From positions 16,973,001 through 17,037,000 of the forward strand of contig NC_081815.1 in the NCBI RefSeq assembly GCF_030704535.1: 64,000 nt of DNA, read 5' to 3'. The notes beneath the pieces were generated by a model. That model was given only the letters and a program-made list of their open reading frames with translations, was not told the DNA's origin and did no database searches. The number at the start of each line of letters is the position of its first letter. Positions within the stretch are counted from its first letter, which is position 1. Origin of the DNA: Vitis vinifera. Its lineage: Eukaryota > Streptophyta > Magnoliopsida > Vitales > Vitaceae. Shown piece by piece: positions 22,101-33,401 of this stretch. The position numbers and the translations under genes were made by a program.

Positions 22101-25100
22101 AATGCCCTGACATTCTTCCTTGTGTCACACTGTATATAAAAGAAAAGCAAAATGATTGTTGGGTACAAGTATCATACATATTAGTTTCACTGTTCACTGA
22201 AGGCCAACAGTTCATATTTGGCCCATTGGTTTAATCTGTATGTGGGGAAGATGACTTGGATGTATTTATAGAAAGGAGATGTGCCAGAATGCATGTGTGG
22301 GACCCATAACTTGACCCTGGAGCAGTGGTAGCAATTCTGGTGGCACATTCAAAGGAATTGAGTCCATAGAGAGAGATCTAGGTGGTTATTATGAAAAAAA
22401 TGCTATTTCATAGTCAACTCCCTCCACACTCTGCCTACAATTACTATTTTATGGATTAGGAAAAATTGATGGATTAATGAGAAAGGTTTTCCCCAAATAT
22501 GAGAACATATACATATACAAGGAACTTAAGAAATTGTCATGTTGGTTTCTGAATTGAGCACAATGAGGTTTAAAAGCCACCATGGCTAAGTTCATGAAGG
22601 AATTGTTTTGGGCTTGCCTAGTACAAGAGGTTCTTTGTAGTGGGATGTTAAAACATAAATAATGCAAATAAGTTTTAGAAATATGCATATTTGGAATACT
22701 TATAACAAACAGATGGTTGGATATTAGAAAGACTATAATGGAATACATGAATTTTCTCACCTGATAGTTTTTTGAATGAGAGCCTGTCTGAGGTGCTTCT
22801 TTTATATATTCTTCCATTGTTGCAAGAAATGAAGGTGGTGGCTGTTTATTGCAGAAAATCGAGTTTATAAAAACTGCTTGTTGGCATGACTAAAGCATTT
22901 TGTGTAAATACAAAACTGGCACCTGTCTCAATGTTGGAAATTGGAAGTGCCTTGCAAGGTCCAAGCCTTTGCAGAATTCATAAAAATCTGCAAGATTTTC
23001 AGCCTGTATAAAGGGAAAAAAGTTGGAAAAGTTTAACTTAATTGGGATATCTACATCAAAACAACAAAGAAGCAATCTACTGCCAACTATATCCCTATGC
23101 AGCATCAACAATTTTGATTGAAAAGTGTGGCTGTGAAAGACCTGTTTGCCAGCTCTTTTATAGATGTTGAGAGCTTTAACTGCATCATGTCTTGGCATGT
23201 CAAAGAACTGCAGGAAGATGTAGAAATAATAAATGAATGGAAAAGTGAAGCTGCTTGTGCGGGTGCTTCATTTCAAAAGGCAGGCTATATACATTTTAAC
23301 ATGATGGAATAGAAGCTTACCATGTCTACAAGATTGATAATCCCATCATTGATGGCACAATAAATTTTAAAGCTCTCTTTCAAAACCTACATGACCAACA
23401 GAAAAACCTTAAATTCAAAATGCATGAAGATAGGTTTTCTGAATATTTTGACAGGTTCAAAATATCACATGAACAGCATTCAAGTTGTCTTTAATACAAT
23501 GACATAATCTCAAAGCTGAAAACAAGAAACATGACATAGAATTGCAACAAATTTCAGAAAAACACTTGAGAATTAATGTATCTATATATATGAATCAAAG
23601 TGCCCATGATTTATCCTTGTTCAAATTAGGACTATGGCATGGCATGCATACAGGCAAGACTGTCAGGCACTAGCATTGCACATAAGAAGTAATAACCATC
23701 ATACAATCTTGTGGACTTTGATGTTCTTTTTATCCAGAGTTTGCAGCATAGTCTTCTCGAAGAAGAAGAAGAAAAAAGAAAATGTATGTGATTGTTATAT
23801 GAAGATTCACCCCAAAACCATTGAGAAGATCAAAATTTTCCGTTTTCCATTAAATTTGACAGTGGACACATAAAGGTGTAACATCTGCATGTTTCTTCTT
23901 GTGAGCTGAGTTCATGACGTTCTTTCCTGAGGAATTGTCTTGGTCATGCAATTTTTTATTTTCAAATACTAAACAAAATCCAAATTCTAGATAATGCCAA
24001 AAGCACTGTTGCAGTGGTGATAGATGTATCGTGCGTACCAGAGCCAGGGCGTACTGTATGAGATAGTTGCCAAAAGCTGCTCCTTCAGGCTGCAAATTTG
24101 AAGCTAATTAGGAAATCCTATTCTGAGGACAAAAAATGCAACTAATTTGATGGGGACAAAAAATAAGATTGAAACTTATGAAATTATATTGGCATCTAGG
24201 AGCCAAATTATATAGGGTTTCTGGATCAACAATTACCAGACAACAAATAAGTCTGTAAAGAAGCTGCTGCAATGCAGGTAGCTGATCCAACAGATCTTCA
24301 CTAGCCAAATGCCGTGTTCGACTATGTGTCTGTATGATGAATGGAAACTTCATAACACTTTCTAGCAATGATGACAAAAATGGTAGCAAGAGTCAGGGTT
24401 ATATCCTAAATGATGCAGAGCACAAACCTTAGTTGCCCCCTGTGAAGATTTAGTCAGGCGCTCTGATTCAATATCATATTTCAAGACCCTAAAGCACTCA
24501 AGTCGTTCCTCTAAAAATAGGGCATATGTTCTAACCCATGCTGAGCAATCCCAAGCTGCATAAAAAGAATATTAGCCAAAGAGGAACATGTTATAACTCA
24601 ATGTGCCTATGCATCAGCCTGTGATGGAGAAAAGAAAATTTATGAAAATCTGGCAAGAATCAATTTTACCCAGAGGGCTTGAATCATCCTTGAAATTGGA
24701 TATCTGGAGAACATGTCCTCTATTTGAATAGTTTAAAAGCTCTTCTCGGAAGGTAGGATCACCCTCCCTTAAAGTTCTATGAATAACTATCAATGTCTTT
24801 AAGGCCACCTGCATGGAGTCATTAGGCAAGAGATGAGGCTTTCTTAGAATTGATATCTTACTTTAACCCTTGCACTAAAAAATTTGATACATGTATGCAT
24901 AATGCATGTCTTTCTTCCCAATTGTGTAAGAATGACTCTTTGGGTCTTTGTTTTTTTACTTCTGATTCACTAACAATGAATACAAGTCAGATACAAATTC
25001 AGGTACATCAATCCATGTCCGACTTTCGGTTTAGCTAGCTTGGAGGATGCCCCTGTATCCAAGAAGACCAAGACTGGTACAGTGTCCTTGTTCCATAGTT

Positions 25101-25939
25101 TTGTAAAATAGGCAATAATGTGAGGAACAATTTTTCGAATAGGCTTTTAGACAAGTCCCACTGCTTCCCCAAATACACACAGCTATGAACAATACATGTT
25201 CTACAACAATTAAACAAATGGACACAAAAACAAAAGTGAGGTGAAAGGATATTACAATCCAGTTTTTGGTTTTTGCCAATCTCCTTGCCAGTGCATGAAT
25301 GCAATAGGCCACATCCGAACGTGGCCGCACTACTGATGTCGCAGAAAATATTTCTGAGACAAAGAAAAATCAAGAAAAAATGAGACCTCACACGAGGAAG
25401 CCGACAGGAAAGAAATGCATACTCAACAGAAACATTGAAACCAAAAGATTCAATGCACAATTGCGCCAGCTGAATCCACATTCAAACAAATTTCACCGTG
25501 GAATTTGAATCATGCATAATCAGGAAGGTCACGAAAACATAACACAGATCAGATCAAATTGATGTATCATAAGGGAAAGAAATCGAAAAATCTTAAACAA
25601 CCCAACAAAAATAAGAACCAAAATACCAAGAGCTCTTCAGAATCAAACTCACTTCGAACATGGCGTTCCTTGGGAGGGCATTCAACATGGTTGGTGGCCT
25701 TCACAATAGCAATATCCAAATCCTATGATGAGAAAACAAATCCAAATCATAAACCAAACATAACATTGAATCCCATGATGAAAAAACATTTGAAATGCCA
25801 ATGAATTCACATTCAAAATGATTGGAAAAAAAAAAGAGGGAAGGAGGACCTTGAATTCACTGTTGACCTTGGCAAGGCCAACCATGGTTGAGTCCTTGAG
25901 TGCACCATAGGCTTTTCTGAAACTTTCAAAGGTACCCAT
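18703..25939 (-). CDS. Putative clathrin assembly protein (ANTH domain, AP180/CALM type), 15 exons
   Basis: Exons, all with GT..AG borders and consistent phase: 25939-25850, 25722-25653, 25353-25256, 24808-24670, 24555-24428, 24329-24237, 24089-24039, 23386-23321, 23207-23142, 23003-22923, 22841-22761, 20706-20536, 20449-20374, 19510-19383, 19140-18703. This gives 591 aa, near the usual length of plant PICALM-like proteins (At5g35200 type). The ANTH domain covers about residues 20-290. It contains the phosphoinositide-binding pattern K38-(X)9-K48-E-R-H51, then [17 protein letters not shown] and [13 protein letters not shown]. The middle is acidic and Pro/Glu-rich ([19 protein letters not shown]) with a DLL clathrin/adaptor motif at about 376-378. 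The C-terminus has NPF and DPF motifs ([20 protein letters not shown]) and a Gln-rich run. It would recruit clathrin to PI-lipids at the plasma membrane or trans-Golgi. No break was found. Confidence 0.93.
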
Positions 25940-26090
25940 TATTTGTTCTGTGAATTCTCAATAACCCACCTGGGAATATTGCCAAATGTATGTGATATTG
26001 ATGTAGAAGACGAGAGAAAGAGAGAGAAAATGAGAGAAAATGAGAGAAAGAGAAGAGAGGTGTTGTTGTTGTTCTTCTTTTCTGGTTAAT
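25940..26090 (-). promoter_or_regulatory. Leader and core promoter region of the clathrin assembly gene
   Basis: Upstream of the ATG at 25939 the coding strand has CT-rich sequence (the complement of GAGAGAAAGAGAGAG around 26010-26058), a typical plant pyrimidine patch. No unambiguous TATA box is seen. Confidence 0.4.
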
Positions 26091-27089
26091 GTTCCAACAA
26101 GGAAAAAACTCTCCAAAATGTACGCCAACAATGTGGGACCAACAAGTCGTTAGTTTCACAATTTCATCACATGAAATGGTCATATATGGTGCTAAAATCA
26201 TTTTTTTTTCTTTTTTCTTTTTCTTTTCAGAAATATTATTCATTTCTAAAATATATATATATATATATATATATAGGAAACAAAAATTATTTCCTTTCTA
26301 AAGATCAAATAGATGAATTTTACTTTTAGTTTTGGAAGTTGTTTAAAAAAATTTATTATATAAATATGAAAAATAATTTAAAATAAAGAATTTTAAGTAA
26401 AATTTATTTCTAAGAAATATTTGGAAAAAAAATAAGTTAAGAATATAGAACATAAGTTAAGAATAAAAATTATTTTATAAAAATTTTATTAGACCAATTT
26501 CTATTTATTTATTTATTCCTATTTTTTGAAACTATTTTTCAAAATAAAACATAGCATCAAATATGTGTCTCACTAATTTTTATTTTTATTTTCAAACAAA
26601 TAAAAAATAGTTATCATTTTGTTTGGTTTTGGATGGACTTAATCTCTGATTTTTAGTATATGGTGGAAGCAGTTTTGGTCAACAATAATGTAGGTATGTG
26701 ACCCACTTGAAAATTTTAGTAGTAAGAATAGAATATGACAGTTTGGATGGATGCTAATAAATAAGATTTGTCAAATTGTTGGGTTGTAACAATTTTTTTT
26801 TAAATTTTTTAATTTGTTTCAAAATAAACAAACAAACATAATAACCAACTATTGTTATTGTCTTAGAGTTGAATGAGTGCAAAATGAAAATTGATTAGAA
26901 AATGAAAGTTAATTAGAATTTTCAATATTTTTCTTGACTGCAAAAACTAAAGTTAATAGGTATGAACATGAGGTTATTTTGATTTTGATATAGTATGCTC
27001 TTGGAAGAGTGACTTGCTTGTGATTTGGATGACTATGTCAATTATATTAGAAGTAATTACGTTATCTAAAGCTACCTACATTGATAAGT
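26091..27089. other. AT-rich intergenic DNA
   Basis: It holds a TA microsatellite at 26252-26275 and T-rich runs. No credible exon or mobile element end was found. Confidence 0.5.
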
Positions 27090-27667
27090 TTTTAATCAAA
27101 TGCATAATTTAGAGATTCCAAGACGAGTTTGTTACCCTTCAAGTATGAAGTTCCCCTTTCTCAATTACGAGATATCTAGGGAGAAGGATCGCATAAAAGT
27201 GGTATCCTATGCCTCTATAATAGGTAGCCTTGTACATGTCATGCTCTATACTAGACAAAATATTTTCTTTATTGTAGGGATGGTGAGTAGATATTAGTTC
27301 AATCAAGGATCAAAGCATTGGATAGATGTCAAACATAAAAACAAATATTGTGAGAGGGTGAGAGATTATTTGCTTGTGTAACATTATAATAAGTTGGTAC
27401 CCCTTAGGTACACGAATTAAAACTATCAGTTTGATATTAAGAAGTTTCTTATGGGACTAGGGTATATCTTTGGTTGCACCACTCATGATCCTCTTTTGTG
27501 AAAATAATGAGTAGGTCACATAATCTAAAAAGCCAAAGAACCACCAAAGTAGAAGTCTCATAAAGAGGAAGTATCATCTTATTCATGAGATAGTTCATAG
27601 AGGTGATATGACTATAAAACAGATTCTTTTCGTAGTACCTAGCATCCTTTAAGAGCTAATGGGAGAT
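27090..27667 (+). pseudogene. Ty1/copia RNase H relic upstream of a 3' LTR
   Basis: Translation gives VVSYASIIGSLVHVMLYTR and VGMVSRY, the conserved block between RT and RNase H in copia pol. After several stops and frame changes comes KRKYHLIHEIVHRGDMTIKQ, matching the KYHFIRE-type block at the end of copia RNase H. It is followed by a purine-rich AATGGGAGA (27658-27666) and an LTR start TGTTGTGATAAAGCC at 27668. Only this 3' end of the element is recognisable; RT, integrase and gag are absent to the left. Confidence 0.75.
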
Positions 27668-28712
27668 TGTTGTGATAAAGCCTTTAAACTCATGATATGA
27701 TATAACAAAATAAAATTACAATAATATATTATTATGATTTAAGTTTCTATTATTCTATTCATGTTTATATTAATATTTGTTTGAGCATTTAGGTCTTTAT
27801 CACTTGTATTATACATAAATCGGATGCATTTGGAATTTCACAATCCAAGTCATGGGTTCCTTACAAGTTAATGAATTATACATAGTTGATTCGTGGACTT
27901 ATATAATTTATTTGAGATTATAATGCACTACCTCTTAATTGGAGGAATGATTTGTCTTGGTCATCTATATGGGTTTCCTATGGTGAGTGTACTAGTATGA
28001 TGGTTACATATTACACACGATTTATGGTGAATCATGACATTGACTATCAAGTAACCATGATTTCACCTGGTAAATTTGTTGTATGAACTCTCAAATTTGA
28101 GAGAATATCGAACTAATGTTAAGGTCTTTAATGGTTTTAACTTATAGGTGAGATCCTAAGGTGGTCATACATTCCTTACGAGTTTGGTCATTGTTGATTA
28201 AGGCATGTGGGAATAAGTATTCTCAGTAACGGTAATATGGTATCTAATGGAATTAAGACAATGTGTCCCCTTAGATAATCTTAAAGACATGTGACCATGA
28301 AATTTGTGTTGCCATAACAATTCTTTGAGTGGGATTTAACATACGTCTTATATGGACTAGAGTATGCCAATTGATCATAAAATAAGAAGATTTGAAATTT
28401 AAAAATGGTAGAGGTAATATTGGGAGGTTGATAGTTTTTACTTCATTTGATTACATATATCAGTTCATGGAGACCTTGCATGCAATGGCTAGTAAGTTAT
28501 GAACTCAAGAAATTGATTATATTGGATATAATCAATTTTCATTTCAATATAATTTCATAGGGTACTAGAGTATAATTGACTTTCTTTAGTGGAATGTTGA
28601 GTCAACTTTAAAATTTGATTATAAGGGAGTCAATATTTTCCTATAAAACTCATATTCTTTGTTGACATAAAGTTTTGAGGAACTATAGAGAATTTATCAT
28701 TTTTGTGCATAG

Positions 28713-30304
28713 AGCGTTGATAACTTGGTTTTTCGTCATTTATTGAATCAAAACAAAATTTATAACCTAATTCACTATTATAGAGTAGCTTGTACCCGAT
28801 CAAAAATGGTTTTAATACAAACTACCGTAGTATAATGGTTTTTAGGTGTCGTCCACTAGGATGGATTATTCTCGGTAATTAAGGCTTGAATGAGATGATA
28901 AGAAATGATTGTGATCAAGTGAAATTGATTTGAAAATTCATAGTAAAAAATCAATGTAACAATGGTCTTAAATTGAGAAGAAAAATGAAATGTAAAATAA
29001 AAGAAAATTAATAGAAAATGAAATTCTCAGAGTTAGGATTTTCTAAAAAACAATTTACATGATGAATAGACGTTGAGATCTAATTTTCATCAAGTTAAAA
29101 TTGAAAACCTAAATTTTTATCTAAACCGATTTTTTATTTAACTTTAGGTCTATATCTAATTTCTCTTCAAATTAGGTCATTTAATCTAAAAGATCAATTC
29201 AAATCATGTATTCAATTCATCTTAAATTATCTTCCAATGATTCACACAATGCAACTATTCAATCTCATCAAATCTAGCATTAAGAATTTGATGAATCTAC
29301 CTAGTTTGCATTGTAGTAATCATCCAAGACAATTTGAAGAGAAAAATCCACAAATTTCAATTAATCAATCAATTGGATCAAATTACCTTTACAATTCAAG
29401 CTCATTTCTTTAATTCACCATAAATCTTGCCTCTAGATTCTCTCTCTTCGGAGAAAAACAAGATTTAGTCATTCATGCTTGGAAATTTGATCTCACAAGA
29501 CATGTTTGGCTAGTAAGAAAATGAGAAAAAATGAATGAAAGTAGAGAATTCTCTAGAGAGAGAAAATCTGGAAAATTTTACAATTAGAAAATGTCTAAAA
29601 GTCTCCTTAAATGAGAAAATCAAGTTTCTATTTATAGTCCAAGGTCAAGTGGACACTTGGCATTATCTAAGAGGTCTTCCGGAGGCTTCTTCACCAACTA
29701 AAATGCTCATTTCGCACGAGATCTAACACTTTCGCACGAGGTCTAACAATTTCGCATGAGTGTACGAAGTGGAAAATGCATCAACACCAATTTTGCCTTC
29801 CTAGAGCATTTTGCATGATTGTGTGAAATTTTCGCATGGCCATGCGAAATCAGTTTTTAGTTTTTCCTTTGAGTTGCAACCAAAATTGCTTTCTGGTCCA
29901 TTTCGCACGACTGTGCGAATTTTCCGCATGTTCATACGAAATGAGAATACTTGATTTTTCAATTTTTTTTACCATTTCCTCCATTTCTTTCTCTTGATTC
30001 CACTTCAACTACCTCCAAATCAACTCTAAATCCCAGTCCAAACCAATTGAATTACTTCTTTCATTGTGCATTTGGATCATCATCAACTTTATTTGTTCTC
30101 TTCAATTTGATTCATCTCTTTTGTCACCAATTTATCAAAATCAAACCTTGAAATGACTCTAAAACTTCATAAAACTTGTTAGTAACTCTTGCAATGGCAA
30201 CAACATGTTAATTGAGTGTTTTAGGTATAATTACTACTCAAAAAATGTGAAACTCGTGAGAATTATTATTTAAAATATGCGCTTTTTGAGTAGTAATCAA
30301 GCAT
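28713..30304 (+). mobile_element. Solo LTR nested in the copia LTR
   Basis: The segment 28718-30299 begins TGATAACTTGG and ends AGTAGTAATCA (TG..CA, 1,582 bp). It is flanked by AGCGT (28713-28717) and AGCAT (30300-30304), a 5 bp target duplication with one mismatch. No internal gag-pol follows, so it fits a solo LTR left by LTR-LTR recombination. The start resembles LTRs of plant Ty3-type elements, but the family is inferred. It carries an array of TTCGCA palindromes (29711-29941) and a 15 bp inverted repeat at its end (30230-30244 and 30283-30297). Confidence 0.7.
29711..29941. repeat. Array of TTCGCA-type palindromes
   Basis: TTCGCA(C/T)G half-sites occur at 29711, 29731 and 29751. Palindromic pairs lie at about 29751-29767, 29812-29828 (decayed), 29831-29848 (perfect TTCGCATGGCCATGCGAA), 29902-29919 (TTCGCACGACTGTGCGAA) and 29924-29941. 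They lie within the solo LTR, upstream of its 3' half. Confidence 0.85.
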
Positions 30305-30501
30305 TTTGTTAAAAACATAAGATTTCACAAAAATTTATGATTAATTGTTTTAGATTTTTGTAAATTAAGCAATTAATTACTTAAAGCCTATTCTAACTAA
30401 TTAATTAATTATGACCTTGTGAAATAGATTCAGTGATCCAAACCCATCTTGGGCTTAAGTCACTTAAACCCACGAAAGAGTCTATATAATCCCCTTAGGT
30501 T

Positions 30502-30795
30502 TTAGACTTAGGTGGTGTTTGTTTTTTTGGCTTTTTGCTGAAAGCAATTTGTTTTCAGAATTTAAGTAGTTTGTTTTTTTACTTTTTCATGACTTAATAT
30601 AAACTTTTTACTAAATAGAAAAGACCAAAATATGTAACTTTTTTTAAATAGAAAAAATAACATATTGTTTTTTTTTACTTTTTAATAATTAATATAAATA
30701 AAATATTACAAAAACAAACAACCTAATATTTAACACTATTAAGTATTAAGGTTCTATTTAGAATTAAGTAAAAAAACAAACACCACCTTAGACTT
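30502..30795. mobile_element. MITE with terminal inverted repeats and target duplication
   Basis: The element 30510-30787 (278 bp) has inverted ends GGTGGTGTTTGTTTTTTT and AAAAAAACAAACACCACC. It is flanked on both sides by TTAGACTT (30502-30509 and 30788-30795). An 8 bp duplication suggests a hAT-type origin. The interior is AT-rich and non-coding. It sits in the copia LTR. Confidence 0.85.
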
Positions 30796-31266
30796 GTAGC
30801 TTTCAAACTAATAGTTTTCTAGAAAGCCTAGCCTCTTTCTCTCTATCCCTTCAGGTGTGTAGTCACTCTATACGAGTGCCAAGGATCAAAGAATGATTAA
30901 TCAAATGGAAGATCATCTAGGATTTTCAAGATCTCTTGTATGAAAAGATTTATGTCTGGGAACAATCAAGGGTATAATTTCTAATATGCCCTATAAGGCT
31001 AATTTTTTTTTATTTTTAATGCTTCCATTACACTTAAGATTTTAGATGCATGCACCCTAATATTAGATCTCCCCCTCCCAAAAAAAAAAAAAAAACTCAT
31101 CAAATATTGAACAATTATATATAAGTCTTAGAATGTCAATCTAGTTAAGTTTTTATCGATTATGAGATAAAGAAACTATATACCAAGCTAATAAAGTAAA
31201 TTTCCAACTCGAACCAACTTTTATGGTTATTAAAAACTCAACTAATATGAGCAATTTTTGTTAGTC

Positions 31267-33401
31267 TGTTTTGAGAACCCCAGATTACTTCGTTCTCAGG
31301 CTCTAGATCTCGTAAGGTGCATACATTTATCCCTATTACAGTGAAATAAAATGACAATAAAAACCATTATTAACTATAGATCTAATGATATGGTACTCAT
31401 ACTTGGATCTAGATGTTTCCAAATCAATTCCTTGCAATGAAAAAACTTATTTGAATAGTCTAAAGGTCTCATTCACTAAGATTTTCCGTCCAATAATTTG
31501 AAATTATAATCTTGGCACCCCAAAGTGTGGGTTTTGAAAGGGTGGAAACCTAGACTCCTTCTTGCTCTTTAGAGGTGGAAGACTATTGTTTAACGCCATA
31601 GAAACCTTAACCCACAATGGGTATTTATAGGGTTCCCTTATTAAGTCTAAGTGACTTGAGTCCACCATGACTTTGGTTACTTAATCTAGCCTAAAATGAG
31701 TTCTAATTGATTAATTAATTCAATAGGGTTGTCTAATTAATCAGTGAGTTCAATCTAAGGATCTTATTCACTATCTCCTATACTACCTTACATAATTACC
31801 AAAACACTCTTTTGCAGAAGAGTGAACCTAAAGTTAATCCAACCCTTATAAACTATGTCAATATGGTAAATGAGCTCAAAGAAGGGACCATTAGGACCCA
31901 TAAGAGTATTGACTCCTTCATAATTTAATTCTAAAGTTGATTCAAGATCTCACTATAGAGAATCAATTGCACTTCAGTACCCTATGTAAATAACAACGAC
32001 ACAAAGTTCGGGTCTATGACTTACTATGTGCTATATGCAGACTCCTCATGAATTGGTGCCCATAATTTAACAAAGTAGTATTATCACCTATTAAGATTAC
32101 CTCTCAAATCCTTGAGTTATAAATCTTACTTATTATGAAATCTTATCCTCCTTCTTTCTATCATCTCAAGGTGTGTAGTCACTCTATACGAGTGCCAAGG
32201 ATCAAAGAATGATTGATCAAGAGGAAGATCCTTTAGTGACTTGAGTCCACCATGACTTTGGTTACTTAATCTAGCCTAAAATGAGTTCTAATTGATTAAT
32301 TAACTCAATAGGGTTGTCTAATTAATCAATTAGTTCAATCTAAGGACCTTATTCATTATCCCCTATACTACCTTACATAATTACCAAAACATTTTTTTGC
32401 ATAAGAGTGATCCTAAAGCTAATCCAACCCTTATAAACTATGTCAATATGGTAAATGAGCTCAAAGAAGGGACCATTGGGACCCATAAGAGTATTGATTC
32501 CTTCACAATCTAATTCTAAAGTTGATTCAATATCCCACTATAGAGAATCAATTGCACTCCAGTACCCTATGTAAATAACAACGACTCAAACTTTGAGTCT
32601 ATGACCTACTTCTGCTACAAGCAGACTCCTCATGAATTGATGTCCATAATCTAACAAGGTAGTATTATCACCTATTAAGATTACCTCTCAAATCCTTGAG
32701 TTATAAATCTTACTTATTATGTAATCAATTGACAAACTCTAGCTTCAATAAGCATATGTCAAATTCTACTAAAGGAATTACTACAACCATAAATTTCATG
32801 ATCACATGTTCTTTAACCTAAGAGGATACACTATCTCAATCCTATGAGATATCATGGTGTCTCTATTGAAAATACCTATTACCAAAGCCTTTATCAACAG
32901 TGACTTAGTCCCCATGAATATATGACCACTTTAAGGTCTTACCCATAGGTTAAAAACTCTTATTGATTTTGACATAGGTTCAATATCCTCTTAAAGTTGA
33001 GAGTCCATACAATATATTAACTTAGTAAATTATGATAATCAATACCCTACGTCATGATTCACTGTATGTCCTATCCAGTGTGCATCACATATAGTAGTGC
33101 ACTCATCATGGGAAACTTATTCCAATGACCAAGATAAGTCATCTTTCAAACAGGAGGTAACGTATTACAGTCTTTACTGAATTGCCCAAATTCATGAGAT
33201 GATTATGGACAACTTATCTATTTATAAAGAATTCTTAACTTGTATCTTCTATATAATTCCTAATGTACCCAAGTCATGTACAATGTAAGATATAGGGGTT
33301 GAATATTCAAATTAATGTCAATACATACAAAAAATAACAAGAGAACAATCAAGTCTGACTTTGTTACATCGTGTTTTGCTTTTAGGGGCTTAATCCCAAC
33401 A
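31267..33401 (-). mobile_element. Second LTR of the same copia family, inverted, with internal duplication
   Basis: Read on the minus strand from TGTTGGGATTAAGCCCC (33401) it parallels the LTR at 27668 (blocks around 33160-32780 against 27950-28330). A TATA-like CCCTATAAATACCC occurs near 31635-31622. The proposed end (...GGTTCTCAAAACA at 31267) is uncertain, and no target duplication could be confirmed. About 485 bp (31652-32137) is repeated at 32236-32721. Confidence 0.6.
31652..32721. repeat. 485 bp direct duplication separated by a 98 bp filler in opposite orientation
   Basis: Copies at 31652-32137 and 32236-32721 share the start TGACTTGAGTCCACCATGAC and the end CTTACTTATTATG, with scattered substitutions. 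The spacer 32138-32235 closely matches 30836-30935 of the plus-oriented LTR, including GTGTGTAGTCACTCTATACG, so it is inverted relative to the LTR it sits in. Confidence 0.85.

Larger units (their letters stand above)
27668..31075 (+). mobile_element. Degenerate copia 3' LTR, interrupted by a solo LTR and a MITE
   Basis: It starts TGTTGTGATAAAGCC after the polypurine tract and continues to about 28717, then resumes after the insertion at about 30300 and runs to roughly 31075. It is identified by side-by-side similarity to the reverse complement of 31267-33401 (shared blocks around 27950-28330 and 28380-28650). The right boundary is approximate. It contains a TATA-like CTATATAATCC (about 30482-30492). 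Confidence 0.6.
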
